DNA of 64,000 bases, taken from positions 1 through 64,000 of the forward strand of contig MWCJ01000007.1 of NCBI GenBank assembly GCA_002069975.1. The letters are read 5' to 3'. Source of the DNA: Bacteroidetes bacterium ADurb.Bin217. GTDB lineage: Bacteria > Bacteroidota > Bacteroidia > Bacteroidales > UBA1715. The notes under the pieces are model-generated. The model saw only the letters and a list, made by a program, of their open reading frames with translations. It was not told the origin of the DNA and did no database searches. Positions 26,782 to 34,756 of the stretch are shown piece after piece. The stretch's first letter is position 1, and every line of letters starts with the position of its first letter. Position numbers and translations under genes: made by a program.

Positions 26782-29259
26782 ATGAGTATTGATAAAGAAA
26801 AAATTATTTCGCTTCTCAGAAATTTTATTGGTAAAACAAAGTATTTTTTTAAAAAATTGTGTGCTTTTTATCGGGCTAAAGATAAAAAATGGTACGAAAA
26901 AATATTGCATTGGTCTGCCTTTGCTTTTTCTATGCTAATTGTGTATATATTAGCAGTAGAATTAAATTTTTTGTGGCTTTTTGGATATACCCCCAATTTA
27001 AGTGAAATTAATAATCCCAATCAATATGTAGCGTCAGAGATGTACGCATCAAATGGTAAATTATTAGGTAAATTTTTCTATGAAAATAGAACTCCTGTTG
27101 AATATAAGGAATTATCGCCATTACTCATTAAAACACTTATTGCAACAGAAGATGCTCGATTTTACCAACATAGTGGAATCGATTTTAGAGCATTGCCTCC
27201 GGTAATCATGGATGCTATTAAAGGTAATCCGCGTGGAGGGAGTACCTTAACACAACAATTGGTGAAAAATTTATTTAAAACTCGTAACCGAAATCATGGA
27301 TTGTTAGGTAAAATTCCATTTTTAAAGATTTTTATTGTTAAATCAAAAGAATGGATTGGAGCTGTAAAAATTGAATTGTTTTTCTCAAAAGAAGATATTA
27401 TAACATCGTATTTAAATACGGTAGATTTTGGAAGTAATGCCTATGGAATAAAAACTGCTGCCAAAACGTATTTTAATACAACACCTATGCGTCTTAAGCC
27501 CGAACAATGTGCTGTTTTGGTTGGAATGCTCAAAGCTCCTACAGCATATAGTCCTATTTTAAATAAGGAACGTTCTACGATGCGTCGCAATGTGGTGTTG
27601 GGAATTATGAAACGCGACAACATAATTACAGCAAAAGAATACGATACATATACTAAAAAACCAATAGTGCTACAATATAAAGTCGAAAAAAATGTTCATG
27701 GAATTGCTAATTATTTTCGTCGTGCGGTATTCGAATATTTAAAACCGTGGCTCAAAGAAAACGATTTGGATTTGTATGCCGATGGATTGAAAATATATAC
27801 GACATTGGATTATACTATGCAAGTATACGCCGAAGAAGCTGTTGCTCAGAATATGAAGCGAGTACAACGGCAATTTGATAATCATTGGCGAGGTCAGAAT
27901 CCATGGATTGATAAAAATAAAGTTGAGATACCCAATTTTATAGAAAGTGTAGTTAAAAATTCTTGGTTTTATTATAAACTCGATTCTCGCTTCAAAGGAA
28001 ATCAAGATTCTATACAATATTACCTACACAAAAAAGAACCCATGAAATTGTTTTCGTGGAATGGACCTATTGATACAGTTTGTAGTTTTGTTGAAGCAAC
28101 AAATTATCTGAAACGATTATTGCATAGCGGTTTTGTAGCTATGGATCCAGAAACAGGTGCAGTTAAAGCTTATGTGGGAGGTATAGATTTTAATCATTTT
28201 CAACACGATAATGTTAAGTCTATGAGACAGCCTGGCTCTACATTTAAATCTATTGTATATACTACAGCTATTGATAAAGGTATGTCGCCTTGCGATAGTA
28301 TTCCAGATGTACCGCAAGTTATTAAATATATGGAAAAGGGCGAAGAAAAAGTATGGACACCGCAGAATTCCGATAGAAAATTTGTAGGAGGAAACGTTGC
28401 ACTTAAATATGCATTTGCACATTCATTAAATACTATAAGTGTGCAACTTACACAAAAATTTGGAATAGAAACAGTTATAGATTATGCTCATAAATTGGGA
28501 ATAGAAGCTCCATTAGACACAGTGCCTTCTGTTTGTTTAGGATCTAGTGATGTTACCTTATTGGAATTAACAACTTCGTATTGTCCATTCTTAAATGGTG
28601 GATATCGCGTTACCCCAATGTTTGTAACTCGTATTGAAGATAAAGATGGCAAAATTTTGGCTGAATTTAAACCTGAAAAAGAAAAAATATTAAACGAAGA
28701 AACGGTGTTTTTGATGCAGCAAATGTTTTTAGCATCATTGTCGGAACCATATGGAACGACTCAAAATTTATTTTCGTACGATTTATTTAAGTATAAAACT
28801 GATTTTGGTGGAAAAACAGGAACATCGTCAAATTATTCTGATGGTTGGTTTATTGGTGTTTCGCCAAAATTAGTTGCAGGTACTTGGGTAGGAGCAGAAG
28901 AACGATGTGTGCATTTTAGATCATCACATATGGGCGAAGGCGGGAAAACAGCCTTGCCAACATTTGGTTTGTTTATGGAAAAGGTAATGCGCGATACTGC
29001 TTATGATTATTTGCGTGGCATGTTTCCTCGACATTTAAAAGGACTTAAAAATAGACCATACTCTTGTTATACCAAATATGTTCCTCGCGATACTTTGGAT
29101 ACTTTAGATATTGAAGAAATGGAATTAGATTCACTGGAAGTACCTATAATTCAAGATGTGTCTGTGTCTCATAAGCCTGAAATAAAACCATCGGAAACAC
29201 AACAAATTGAGGCTGTTGAGAATAAACGTACTCGATTGTTTCAGCGTCGCGAACAATAA
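26782..29259 (+). CDS. penicillin-binding protein 1A (bifunctional transglycosylase/transpeptidase)
   Basis: The 825-residue class A PBP polymerises and cross-links peptidoglycan. After a cytoplasmic N-terminus and one membrane helix (about 50-72) comes the GT51 transglycosylase with ATEDARFYQHSG and GGSTLTQQLVKNL. The transpeptidase has the active Ser in PGSTFKS, the SLN motif (AHSLNT) and KTGT. All catalytic motifs are intact. The ATG at 26782 is preferred to an in-frame GTG at 26773. A weak -7-like box (TATTTTTAC) lies about 25 bp upstream. The C-terminal tail after about 760 is charged and probably disordered. Confidence 0.95.
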   Translation: MSIDKEKIISLLRNFIGKTKYFFKKLCAFYRAKDKKWYEKILHWSAFAFSMLIVYILAVELNFLWLFGYTPNLSEINNPNQYVASEMYASNGKLLGKFFYENRTPVEYKELSPLLIKTLIATEDARFYQHSGIDFRALPPVIMDAIKGNPRGGSTLTQQLVKNLFKTRNRNHGLLGKIPFLKIFIVKSKEWIGAVKIELFFSKEDIITSYLNTVDFGSNAYGIKTAAKTYFNTTPMRLKPEQCAVLVGMLKAPTAYSPILNKERSTMRRNVVLGIMKRDNIITAKEYDTYTKKPIVLQYKVEKNVHGIANYFRRAVFEYLKPWLKENDLDLYADGLKIYTTLDYTMQVYAEEAVAQNMKRVQRQFDNHWRGQNPWIDKNKVEIPNFIESVVKNSWFYYKLDSRFKGNQDSIQYYLHKKEPMKLFSWNGPIDTVCSFVEATNYLKRLLHSGFVAMDPETGAVKAYVGGIDFNHFQHDNVKSMRQPGSTFKSIVYTTAIDKGMSPCDSIPDVPQVIKYMEKGEEKVWTPQNSDRKFVGGNVALKYAFAHSLNTISVQLTQKFGIETVIDYAHKLGIEAPLDTVPSVCLGSSDVTLLELTTSYCPFLNGGYRVTPMFVTRIEDKDGKILAEFKPEKEKILNEETVFLMQQMFLASLSEPYGTTQNLFSYDLFKYKTDFGGKTGTSSNYSDGWFIGVSPKLVAGTWVGAEERCVHFRSSHMGEGGKTALPTFGLFMEKVMRDTAYDYLRGMFPRHLKGLKNRPYSCYTKYVPRDTLDTLDIEEMELDSLEVPIIQDVSVSHKPEIKPSETQQIEAVENKRTRLFQRREQ

Positions 29260-29267
29260 ATATACGT

Positions 29268-30668
29268 ATGAATTTTACTTCGAAATTGGTTTCTCCCAAG
29301 CGTCATAAAATGGGAGGAATGAAAGAGTTATTATTTTTGGCATTACCTATTATTGCATCACAATCGTGCGAAACGGTTATGGTTTTTACCGATAGGGTAT
29401 TTTTATCAAAATTGAGCTCAGAACAAATGAATGCAGCAACGGGCGGTGGTATTTCGTCGTTTTTGTTACTCACTTTTTTTATGGGACTTATAGGTTTTAG
29501 TACAGCACTTATAGCTCAATTTTATGGTGCAAAAAAGTATGAACAATGTTCGGTAACTTTGGTTCAATCGGGTATAATTTCGTTTGTGGCATATCCACTT
29601 ATAATTCTTGCATTACCTTTATTGTATTGGTACTTTGAAGTTACACACATTTCGGCAGGTCAAATAGAATATCAAAAAATATATGTACAAATTTTAGTGT
29701 TTGGCTCTATAATTTCGCTTATAAGGCATAGTTTAAGTTGTTATTTTTCAGGTATTGGTAGAACTAAAGTAGTTATGATAGCTGCTATAGTTACTATGCT
29801 CATAAATATTGGGTTTAATTACATATTTATTTTTGGTCACTGGGGTTTTCCTGCTATGGGAATACGGGGGGCAGCATATGGAACAATATTATCTGCATTG
29901 TGTGGTGTCGCCATTATGGTATATTTTTTCTTCGAAGAAAAAAATGCTAAAGCTTTTAAAGTATTTCAAGCGTTTCGATTTCATGCCAAAACAATAACAA
30001 CATTGTTGCGATACGGAACTCCGGCGGGGACTGAATTTTTTGTGAATTTTATTGCATTCTCATTTCTTGTTTTTTTGTTTCATTCATATAATGAACATAC
30101 AGCAACAGCTGCGTCTATCATGTTTAATTGGGATATGGTAACTTTTGTGCCATTAATTGGAATTGAAATAGGAATTACAAGTATGGTAGGACGATATGTA
30201 GGTGCTAAAAAATTACACGTGGCAGAACGTGCCACATATACAGCTGTTCGTTTAGGTTGGTTCTTTTCTGCTTTTGTAGTGCTTATGTTTGTATTTATTC
30301 CGCATGTGTTGGTAGATGTGTTTAAGCCTCAACAATACGATACTGTGTTTGAACAGGCTCGTCCGTTGGCTATACGAATGCTGCAGTTGGCATCGCTGTA
30401 TGTATTAGCCGAAGCTATATTGGTTTCGTTTGTTGGAGCATTACGTGGTGCCGGTGATACAGTGTGGACTATGTGGGTATCTATGGCAATACATTGGACA
30501 TTTGTTCCGGTTACGTATCTTTCGTTGTTTGTATTCAATATAGGTCCGGTATGGGCATGGACTGTTTTAGTTTTCATGTTTTTATTGTTTTGTATAGTCT
30601 TTTACTTCCGTTTTAAAACAGGCAAGTGGAAAACTATTCAAGTAATAGACCATGGAACAGAGGGCTAG
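29268..30668 (+). CDS. MATE-family efflux transporter
   Basis: The 466-residue integral membrane protein has about 12 hydrophobic helices and the MATE signature features: an early LALPIIASQSCETVMVFTDRVFLS segment (short parts diagnostic), repeated pseudo-symmetric halves, and GALRGAGDT in the second half, typical of NorM/DinF-type proteins. It would export cationic or other compounds using a Na+ or H+ gradient. It starts 8 bp after the PBP1A stop, so it is probably co-transcribed. The substrate is unknown. Confidence 0.93.
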   Translation: MNFTSKLVSPKRHKMGGMKELLFLALPIIASQSCETVMVFTDRVFLSKLSSEQMNAATGGGISSFLLLTFFMGLIGFSTALIAQFYGAKKYEQCSVTLVQSGIISFVAYPLIILALPLLYWYFEVTHISAGQIEYQKIYVQILVFGSIISLIRHSLSCYFSGIGRTKVVMIAAIVTMLINIGFNYIFIFGHWGFPAMGIRGAAYGTILSALCGVAIMVYFFFEEKNAKAFKVFQAFRFHAKTITTLLRYGTPAGTEFFVNFIAFSFLVFLFHSYNEHTATAASIMFNWDMVTFVPLIGIEIGITSMVGRYVGAKKLHVAERATYTAVRLGWFFSAFVVLMFVFIPHVLVDVFKPQQYDTVFEQARPLAIRMLQLASLYVLAEAILVSFVGALRGAGDTVWTMWVSMAIHWTFVPVTYLSLFVFNIGPVWAWTVLVFMFLLFCIVFYFRFKTGKWKTIQVIDHGTEG

Positions 30669-31014
30669 TTTTTTATTGTGCTATTGGAGTTTGTTTTACT
30701 TAATATTAATATCTCATATCAATATATAGCCCATAGTTTCAATCATGGAAATCCAAAATAATTTTTGTTTTTTATTGCTTTCAAACGATTATATAAATTG
30801 TAAATAATCAGGTTTTTATTTAAACCCTTGCCCCATTTATATTCACAGACAATGAGACACTCTGACACTCAGACTTTTAAAACAGTATCCTATTGTTAAC
30901 AAACTTTTAATATTTTTTAAATCACTTATTATTACAATTAAATAAAATTAGTAGTTTTACTTCGTATTTATTTGGTTTTTGAAGTTTCATAATAGATTTA
31001 TAATATACAAATAC
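30669..31014. other. intergenic region upstream of prs
   Basis: The 346 bp between the MATE gene and prs hold no supported gene. The stretch is very AT-rich apart from a patch around 30850-30885 with the short repeat GACACTC...GACACTC. A promoter-like TAGTTTTAC lies near 30950-30958, similar to the TATTTTTAC before PBP1A, and is the best candidate promoter for prs. No terminator for the MATE gene is evident. Confidence 0.4.
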
Positions 31015-31953
31015 ATGTCTAATAATCAGCAAATTAAAATTTTTACCGGAACAGCATCACGGTATCTTTCAGAAAAAATCGTTGCACATTTTGGTACAGA
31101 CTTAGGAGATTCATCGGTTACTTTTTTTAGCGATGGAGAATTTGAACCGCGTTTTGATATTTCTGTGAGAGGAAAAGATGTGTATATTGTACAATCAACG
31201 TTTCAACCTTCGGATAATTTAATGGAATTGTTGTTGATGGTTGATGCTGCTAAACGAGCATCGGCTCGTCAAGTAACAGCTGTAATTCCATATTATGGTT
31301 TTGCACGTCAAGATAGAAAAGATAAATCGCGAGTGTCTATTGGAGCAAAATTAATTGCAAACTTGTTGACTGCAGCAGGTGTTGATAGAGTCGTTACTAT
31401 GGACTTGCATGCAGGTCAAATTCAAGGTTTTTTCGATGTGCCTGTTGATCATTTGTATGCTTCAACTATTTTTGTTCCGTATTTACGAGGTTTGCAAATT
31501 CCCGATTTGCTTATAGCCGCTCCCGATATGGGGGGAACAAAACGAGCAAAATCATATGCGAAATTTTTGAATGCTGATATTGCTATTTGTCATAAAACTC
31601 GTACAAAAGCTAATATTGTAGATTCTATGGAAATTATAGGTGACGTGAGTGGCAAAAATGTAATTATTGTTGATGATATGATTGACACTGCGGGAACTAT
31701 AACTATGGCAGCTAATTTAGTAATGGAACGCGGAGCAAAAAGTGTTAGAGCATTATCTACACATGCGGTATGTTCAGGTCCGGCTTGGGAACGCATCGAA
31801 AATAGTGCAATTCAAGAATTGTTAATTACCGATACTATTCCTCATGAAAATGTGTCGTCTAAAGTTACTGTTCTGTCGTGTGCTCCATTTTTTGCCGATT
31901 CAATTAAAAAAATATTTACAAATGAATCTGTAAGCTCAAATTTTATAGTGTAA
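31015..31953 (+). CDS. prs: ribose-phosphate pyrophosphokinase (PRPP synthase)
   Basis: Prs makes PRPP from ribose 5-phosphate and ATP, feeding nucleotide, histidine and NAD synthesis (including nadC in this window). The 312-residue class I enzyme shows FSDGEFEPRFDI, the flexible-loop YYGFARQDRKDKSR, DLHAGQIQGFF and the PRPP-binding VIIVDDMIDTAGT. The ATG at 31015 gives a normal N-terminus; an upstream TTG at 30979 is rejected. The rplY promoter follows its stop codon by 2 bp. Cytosolic. Confidence 0.97.
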   Translation: MSNNQQIKIFTGTASRYLSEKIVAHFGTDLGDSSVTFFSDGEFEPRFDISVRGKDVYIVQSTFQPSDNLMELLLMVDAAKRASARQVTAVIPYYGFARQDRKDKSRVSIGAKLIANLLTAAGVDRVVTMDLHAGQIQGFFDVPVDHLYASTIFVPYLRGLQIPDLLIAAPDMGGTKRAKSYAKFLNADIAICHKTRTKANIVDSMEIIGDVSGKNVIIVDDMIDTAGTITMAANLVMERGAKSVRALSTHAVCSGPAWERIENSAIQELLITDTIPHENVSSKVTVLSCAPFFADSIKKIFTNESVSSNFIV

Positions 31954-31955
31954 TG

Positions 31956-31985
31956 TTTGAAAAATAAAAATAATACCTATATTTG
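31956..31985 (+). promoter_or_regulatory. rplY promoter (TTTG and TATATTTG)
   Basis: A TTTG at 31956-31959 is followed after 18 nt by an exact -7 box TATATTTG (31978-31985), matching the Bacteroidota consensus. The predicted start site (about 31988-31991) falls at the left arm of the hairpin just downstream. Confidence 0.7.
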
Positions 31986-31987
31986 CA

Positions 31988-32014
31988 GCCTCGATAAATA
32001 TCGGGGCTTTTTTT
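31988..32014 (+). terminator. intrinsic terminator of prs / hairpin in the rplY leader
   Basis: GCCTCGATA (31988-31996) pairs with TATCGGGGC (31999-32007), with one G-U pair and a very short loop, followed by seven T. It fits a terminator for prs, but since the rplY promoter is just upstream it may also act in the rplY leader. Confidence 0.65.
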
Positions 32015-32075
32015 ATATATATTAACCGTGTAATGGACAACGGCAGTTGTAAGTAGCACATAAAAATTTGGTAAT

Positions 32076-32657
32076 ATGCAAAGTATTGAATTACAAGGTC
32101 AATTACGACCAACAATTGGAAAAACAGAATCAAAATTAACTCGAGTTAGCGGAAGTATTCCTTGTGTATTGTATGGTGGAACAGAAAATGTACATTTTAC
32201 TATAGATGAAATTGCTTTTAGTAAAGTTTACATTACTCCTATAGTGTATGTTGTTCATTTAGTTATTGATGGCAAAACTTATAAAGCAATTATTAAAAAT
32301 ATCCAATTTCACCCGGTTACCGATAAAGCATTACACGTAGATTTTTACGAAATTTTTGATAACAAGCCATTTAGTATAAAATTACCGGTAAATATTATTG
32401 GAGTTTCTGAAGGTGTGAAACAAGGTGGTAAATTGCAATTGAAAATGAGAAAAATAAAAGTGAAAGGTTTATTAAAAGATTTACCTGAAGTACTTGATGT
32501 GGATATTACAAAATTAGGTATTGGACAATCTGTTAAAATGGATTCGTTGAATTATTCAAATTTAACAATTGAAGAGTCTAAAAGTGCCGTTGTATGTAGC
32601 GTTAATCTTACTCGTTCGGCAGCAAGAGCTATGCAACAAGAAGGTGGTAAAAAATAA
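32076..32657 (+). CDS. rplY: 50S ribosomal protein L25 (Ctc form)
   Basis: The 193-residue protein is the long, two-domain L25/Ctc type: an N-terminal 5S-rRNA-binding domain (about 1-90, with SGSIPCVLYGG and HVDFYEI) and the C-terminal TL5/Ctc beta domain (about 100-185, VSEGVKQGGKLQ, LPEVLDVDITKLGIGQS). It binds 5S rRNA in the large subunit. The prs-rplY order is common in bacteria. It has its own strong promoter and an intrinsic terminator 19 bp downstream. Confidence 0.95.
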   Translation: MQSIELQGQLRPTIGKTESKLTRVSGSIPCVLYGGTENVHFTIDEIAFSKVYITPIVYVVHLVIDGKTYKAIIKNIQFHPVTDKALHVDFYEIFDNKPFSIKLPVNIIGVSEGVKQGGKLQLKMRKIKVKGLLKDLPEVLDVDITKLGIGQSVKMDSLNYSNLTIEESKSAVVCSVNLTRSAARAMQQEGGKK

Positions 32658-32675
32658 TTTTCTTAGGAATGTATT

Positions 32676-32706
32676 AAAAAAGGGATGTACATTACATCCC
32701 TTTTTT
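32676..32706. terminator. bidirectional intrinsic terminator between rplY and tsaE
   Basis: A perfect 14-bp stem (32676-32689 with 32693-32706) encloses a 3-nt loop, with an A-run before it and nine T after it. It can serve both rplY (+) and the convergent tsaE (-). Confidence 0.85.
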
Positions 32707-32770
32707 TTTGCGCAGTTGTGAACAAAAAATAGGTCTTTACAATTAAGCTATTCTTATTGTGTAATTTGGG

Positions 32771-33178
32771 TTAAAACGATATTTTTCGATACCCTTTTTC
32801 TGTTTCGGTAATTGAGATGCGTAAGGTATGTGGGGGAAGTATTGTTTGAGCTAAATCAGGCCATTCAATAAAACACATGTTACCACTATAAAAATAGTCT
32901 TCAGCACCAATGTTTTGTAAATCTTGGATTGTATTAAGTCTATACAAATCAAAATGATAGAGAAATTTATTGTTATCCGTTTTATATTCGTTAATAATTG
33001 CAAATGTAGGACTCGCTACGGTATCAATTACTCCCAATTCTTTGCACAATGCTTTAATAAATGTTGTTTTTCCAACACCCATTTCAGCGTTAAATGCAAA
33101 TACTGAGTATGATGATGTGGCTGCTAAAAATTCTTTGGCAGCATTCGAAATAGTATCTATGTGAAAAATAATTTCCAT
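32771..33178 (-). CDS. tsaE: tRNA threonylcarbamoyladenosine biosynthesis ATPase TsaE
   Basis: TsaE is the small P-loop ATPase that works with TsaB and TsaD in making the t6A modification of tRNA. The 135-residue product has Walker A EMGVGKTTF (about residues 32-40), VASPTFAIINEY, the FDLYRL segment and EWPD, all typical of YjeE/TsaE. The ATG at 33178 is used; a TTG at 33193 would add five residues without a better N-terminus. Cytosolic. Confidence 0.95.
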   Translation of the reverse strand: MEIIFHIDTISNAAKEFLAATSSYSVFAFNAEMGVGKTTFIKALCKELGVIDTVASPTFAIINEYKTDNNKFLYHFDLYRLNTIQDLQNIGAEDYFYSGNMCFIEWPDLAQTILPPHTLRISITETEKGYRKISF

Positions 33179-33259
33179 GTTTTTTTTATGCAAAAAACAA
33201 AAAAAAATGATTGATTACGTAACTATTACTACGAAATGCTTTGTGTTTTTCAATGATTT

Positions 33260-33676
33260 TTATAATGTTTTTTCAATATTTTGTTCTCTGTGTTGGAGTA
33301 CAATTGAAACATTCGGAAATTGTTTGCGAACATATTCGTAAAGAGTTTCAGCAAAAAATACCGATCTATGTTGTCCTCCGGTACAGCCAAAGTTGAACAT
33401 TATATGAGTAAACTCACGTTCTATATAACGAGCAATGCTTAGTTTGGCAATTTCGGTAATATGAGAAATGAATGTTTGTGTAAAGGGTAAATCTTCTAGG
33501 TAAGTAATTACTTTAGAGTCTAATCCTGTAAGTTGTTTATATTCTTCAATGATACCCGGATTTGGAATGCATCTGCAATCGAATACGTATCCACCACCAT
33601 TACCACTGGGGTCATTTGGTAATCCTTTTTTAAACGAAAAACTAGTAATTCTAACAGTTAAGGTAGGTTTATTCAT
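33260..33676 (-). CDS. stand-alone RapZ C-terminal domain protein
   Basis: The 138-residue protein corresponds to the C-terminal domain of RapZ, including the signature FNFGCTGGQHRSVFFAE (about 93-109) and DCRCIPNPG. It lacks the P-loop kinase half found in E. coli RapZ. In proteobacteria the RapZ C-terminal domain senses glucosamine-6-phosphate and binds small RNAs that control GlmS; that role is not shown for Bacteroidota. It overlaps the upstream kinase gene by 8 bp, so the two are translationally coupled and probably work together. Confidence 0.88.
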   Translation of the reverse strand: MNKPTLTVRITSFSFKKGLPNDPSGNGGGYVFDCRCIPNPGIIEEYKQLTGLDSKVITYLEDLPFTQTFISHITEIAKLSIARYIEREFTHIMFNFGCTGGQHRSVFFAETLYEYVRKQFPNVSIVLQHREQNIEKTL

Positions 33677-34682
33677 GTGTATTTGAAATAAGAGGTAATT
33701 GTTGTATAAGTGTTTGTAAGTATGGTATTTGTATGATTTGAGATACTATGTTGCATTGCTGTTTCGCATTTTCTAATGCTTGGGGAATACTAGCTATAAA
33801 ATGTGGTTTTTTTTGAATAATGCCTCTATATCCATATGCACCTAATGTTTGTAAAATTCTAATACAAATAAAACCTTCGTACAGAGTTTTAAATTCTTGT
33901 AGGTCAATATACATATATTTCGAAACCTGATTAAGATAGTGTTCTAATAATTCATTTCGTTGTTTTTCTGTAAAATTTGCTTTTGCTTGATATAGCAATG
34001 AAACTACATCGTATTGTAGTGCTCCTCGCATTCCACCTTGAAAATCAATATACCACAATTCGTTATTGTGAAGCATTATATTTCTCGATTGAAAATCGCG
34101 ATACATAAAAAATGAACGGGGTGATTGTAGTAAAAATGAAATTAACGTATTATAATCTTCTTCTAATTTTTGTTCGTTTATTTCAATATCGGTGAGCTTA
34201 CAATAATAATACTTAAAGTACGATAAATCCCAATTCATATATACCGAATCAAATTCGTTACGAGCATAACAATGTGAAAAATCAAGTCCTTCTATACCTT
34301 TGCACTGAAACTGAGCAATGTCTGTGAGTGCTTGTTTGTATAAGGGCAACCATTCATGTTCTTGAGATTGTAGCTTAAATGAAAGTAAATCTGTATTGCC
34401 TAAATCTTGCAGTATATACATGTTGAATTCAGGAGTGTGCCCATAAACTTTTGGAACTCGCAATCCTTTGTTATAAAAATGATTAGATAGGTATATAAAA
34501 GATTTGTTTTCATCTACTTGAGTACCATTACATACAATATACGAATTGTGAGCAGTGTATACTCGATAATAGTGTCTGTTTGAACCTGCACCAGGTAAAA
34601 GCTCAATAGAAATAATAGATTCTCCTAAACTTGTTTTTACAAGTGATTGAATATTGCTATGTAGTATTGAGTCGTTGTGCAT
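33669..34682 (-). CDS. APH-fold (AmgK-like) phosphotransferase
   Basis: The 337-residue protein has the aminoglycoside-phosphotransferase fold: glycine-rich LPGAGSNRHYYRV (about 29-41), hinge YILQDLGNTDLL, catalytic loop FMYRDFQSRNIML (about 193-205, with Asp in the HxD-like YRDFQSRN), and metal-binding YIDFQGGM. The closest functional relatives I can name are AmgK-type sugar kinases for MurNAc/GlcNAc; homoserine/choline kinases are alternatives. It overlaps the RapZ-domain gene downstream. A perfect -7 box lies 20 bp upstream. Cytosolic. Confidence 0.88.
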   Translation of the reverse strand: MHNDSILHSNIQSLVKTSLGESIISIELLPGAGSNRHYYRVYTAHNSYIVCNGTQVDENKSFIYLSNHFYNKGLRVPKVYGHTPEFNMYILQDLGNTDLLSFKLQSQEHEWLPLYKQALTDIAQFQCKGIEGLDFSHCYARNEFDSVYMNWDLSYFKYYYCKLTDIEINEQKLEEDYNTLISFLLQSPRSFFMYRDFQSRNIMLHNNELWYIDFQGGMRGALQYDVVSLLYQAKANFTEKQRNELLEHYLNQVSKYMYIDLQEFKTLYEGFICIRILQTLGAYGYRGIIQKKPHFIASIPQALENAKQQCNIVSQIIQIPYLQTLIQQLPLISNTHE

Positions 34683-34701
34683 GTATTATTAAATGGGTAT
34701 G

Positions 34702-34709
34702 CAAATGTA
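34702..34709 (-). promoter_or_regulatory. -7 box of the APH-kinase/RapZ-domain operon
   Basis: The minus strand reads TACATTTG, an exact TAnnTTTG match 20 bp upstream of the kinase ATG. Confidence 0.55.
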
Positions 34710-34756
34710 CGTATATTTTATAAATTATCGTAGTAGTGTTTATGAACTCTTATACA

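Noticed and set aside
30850-30885. GACACTC direct repeats upstream of prs, considered as an operator or mobile-element end
   Set aside because: Two imperfect short copies without inverted partners, target duplication or a nearby transposase.
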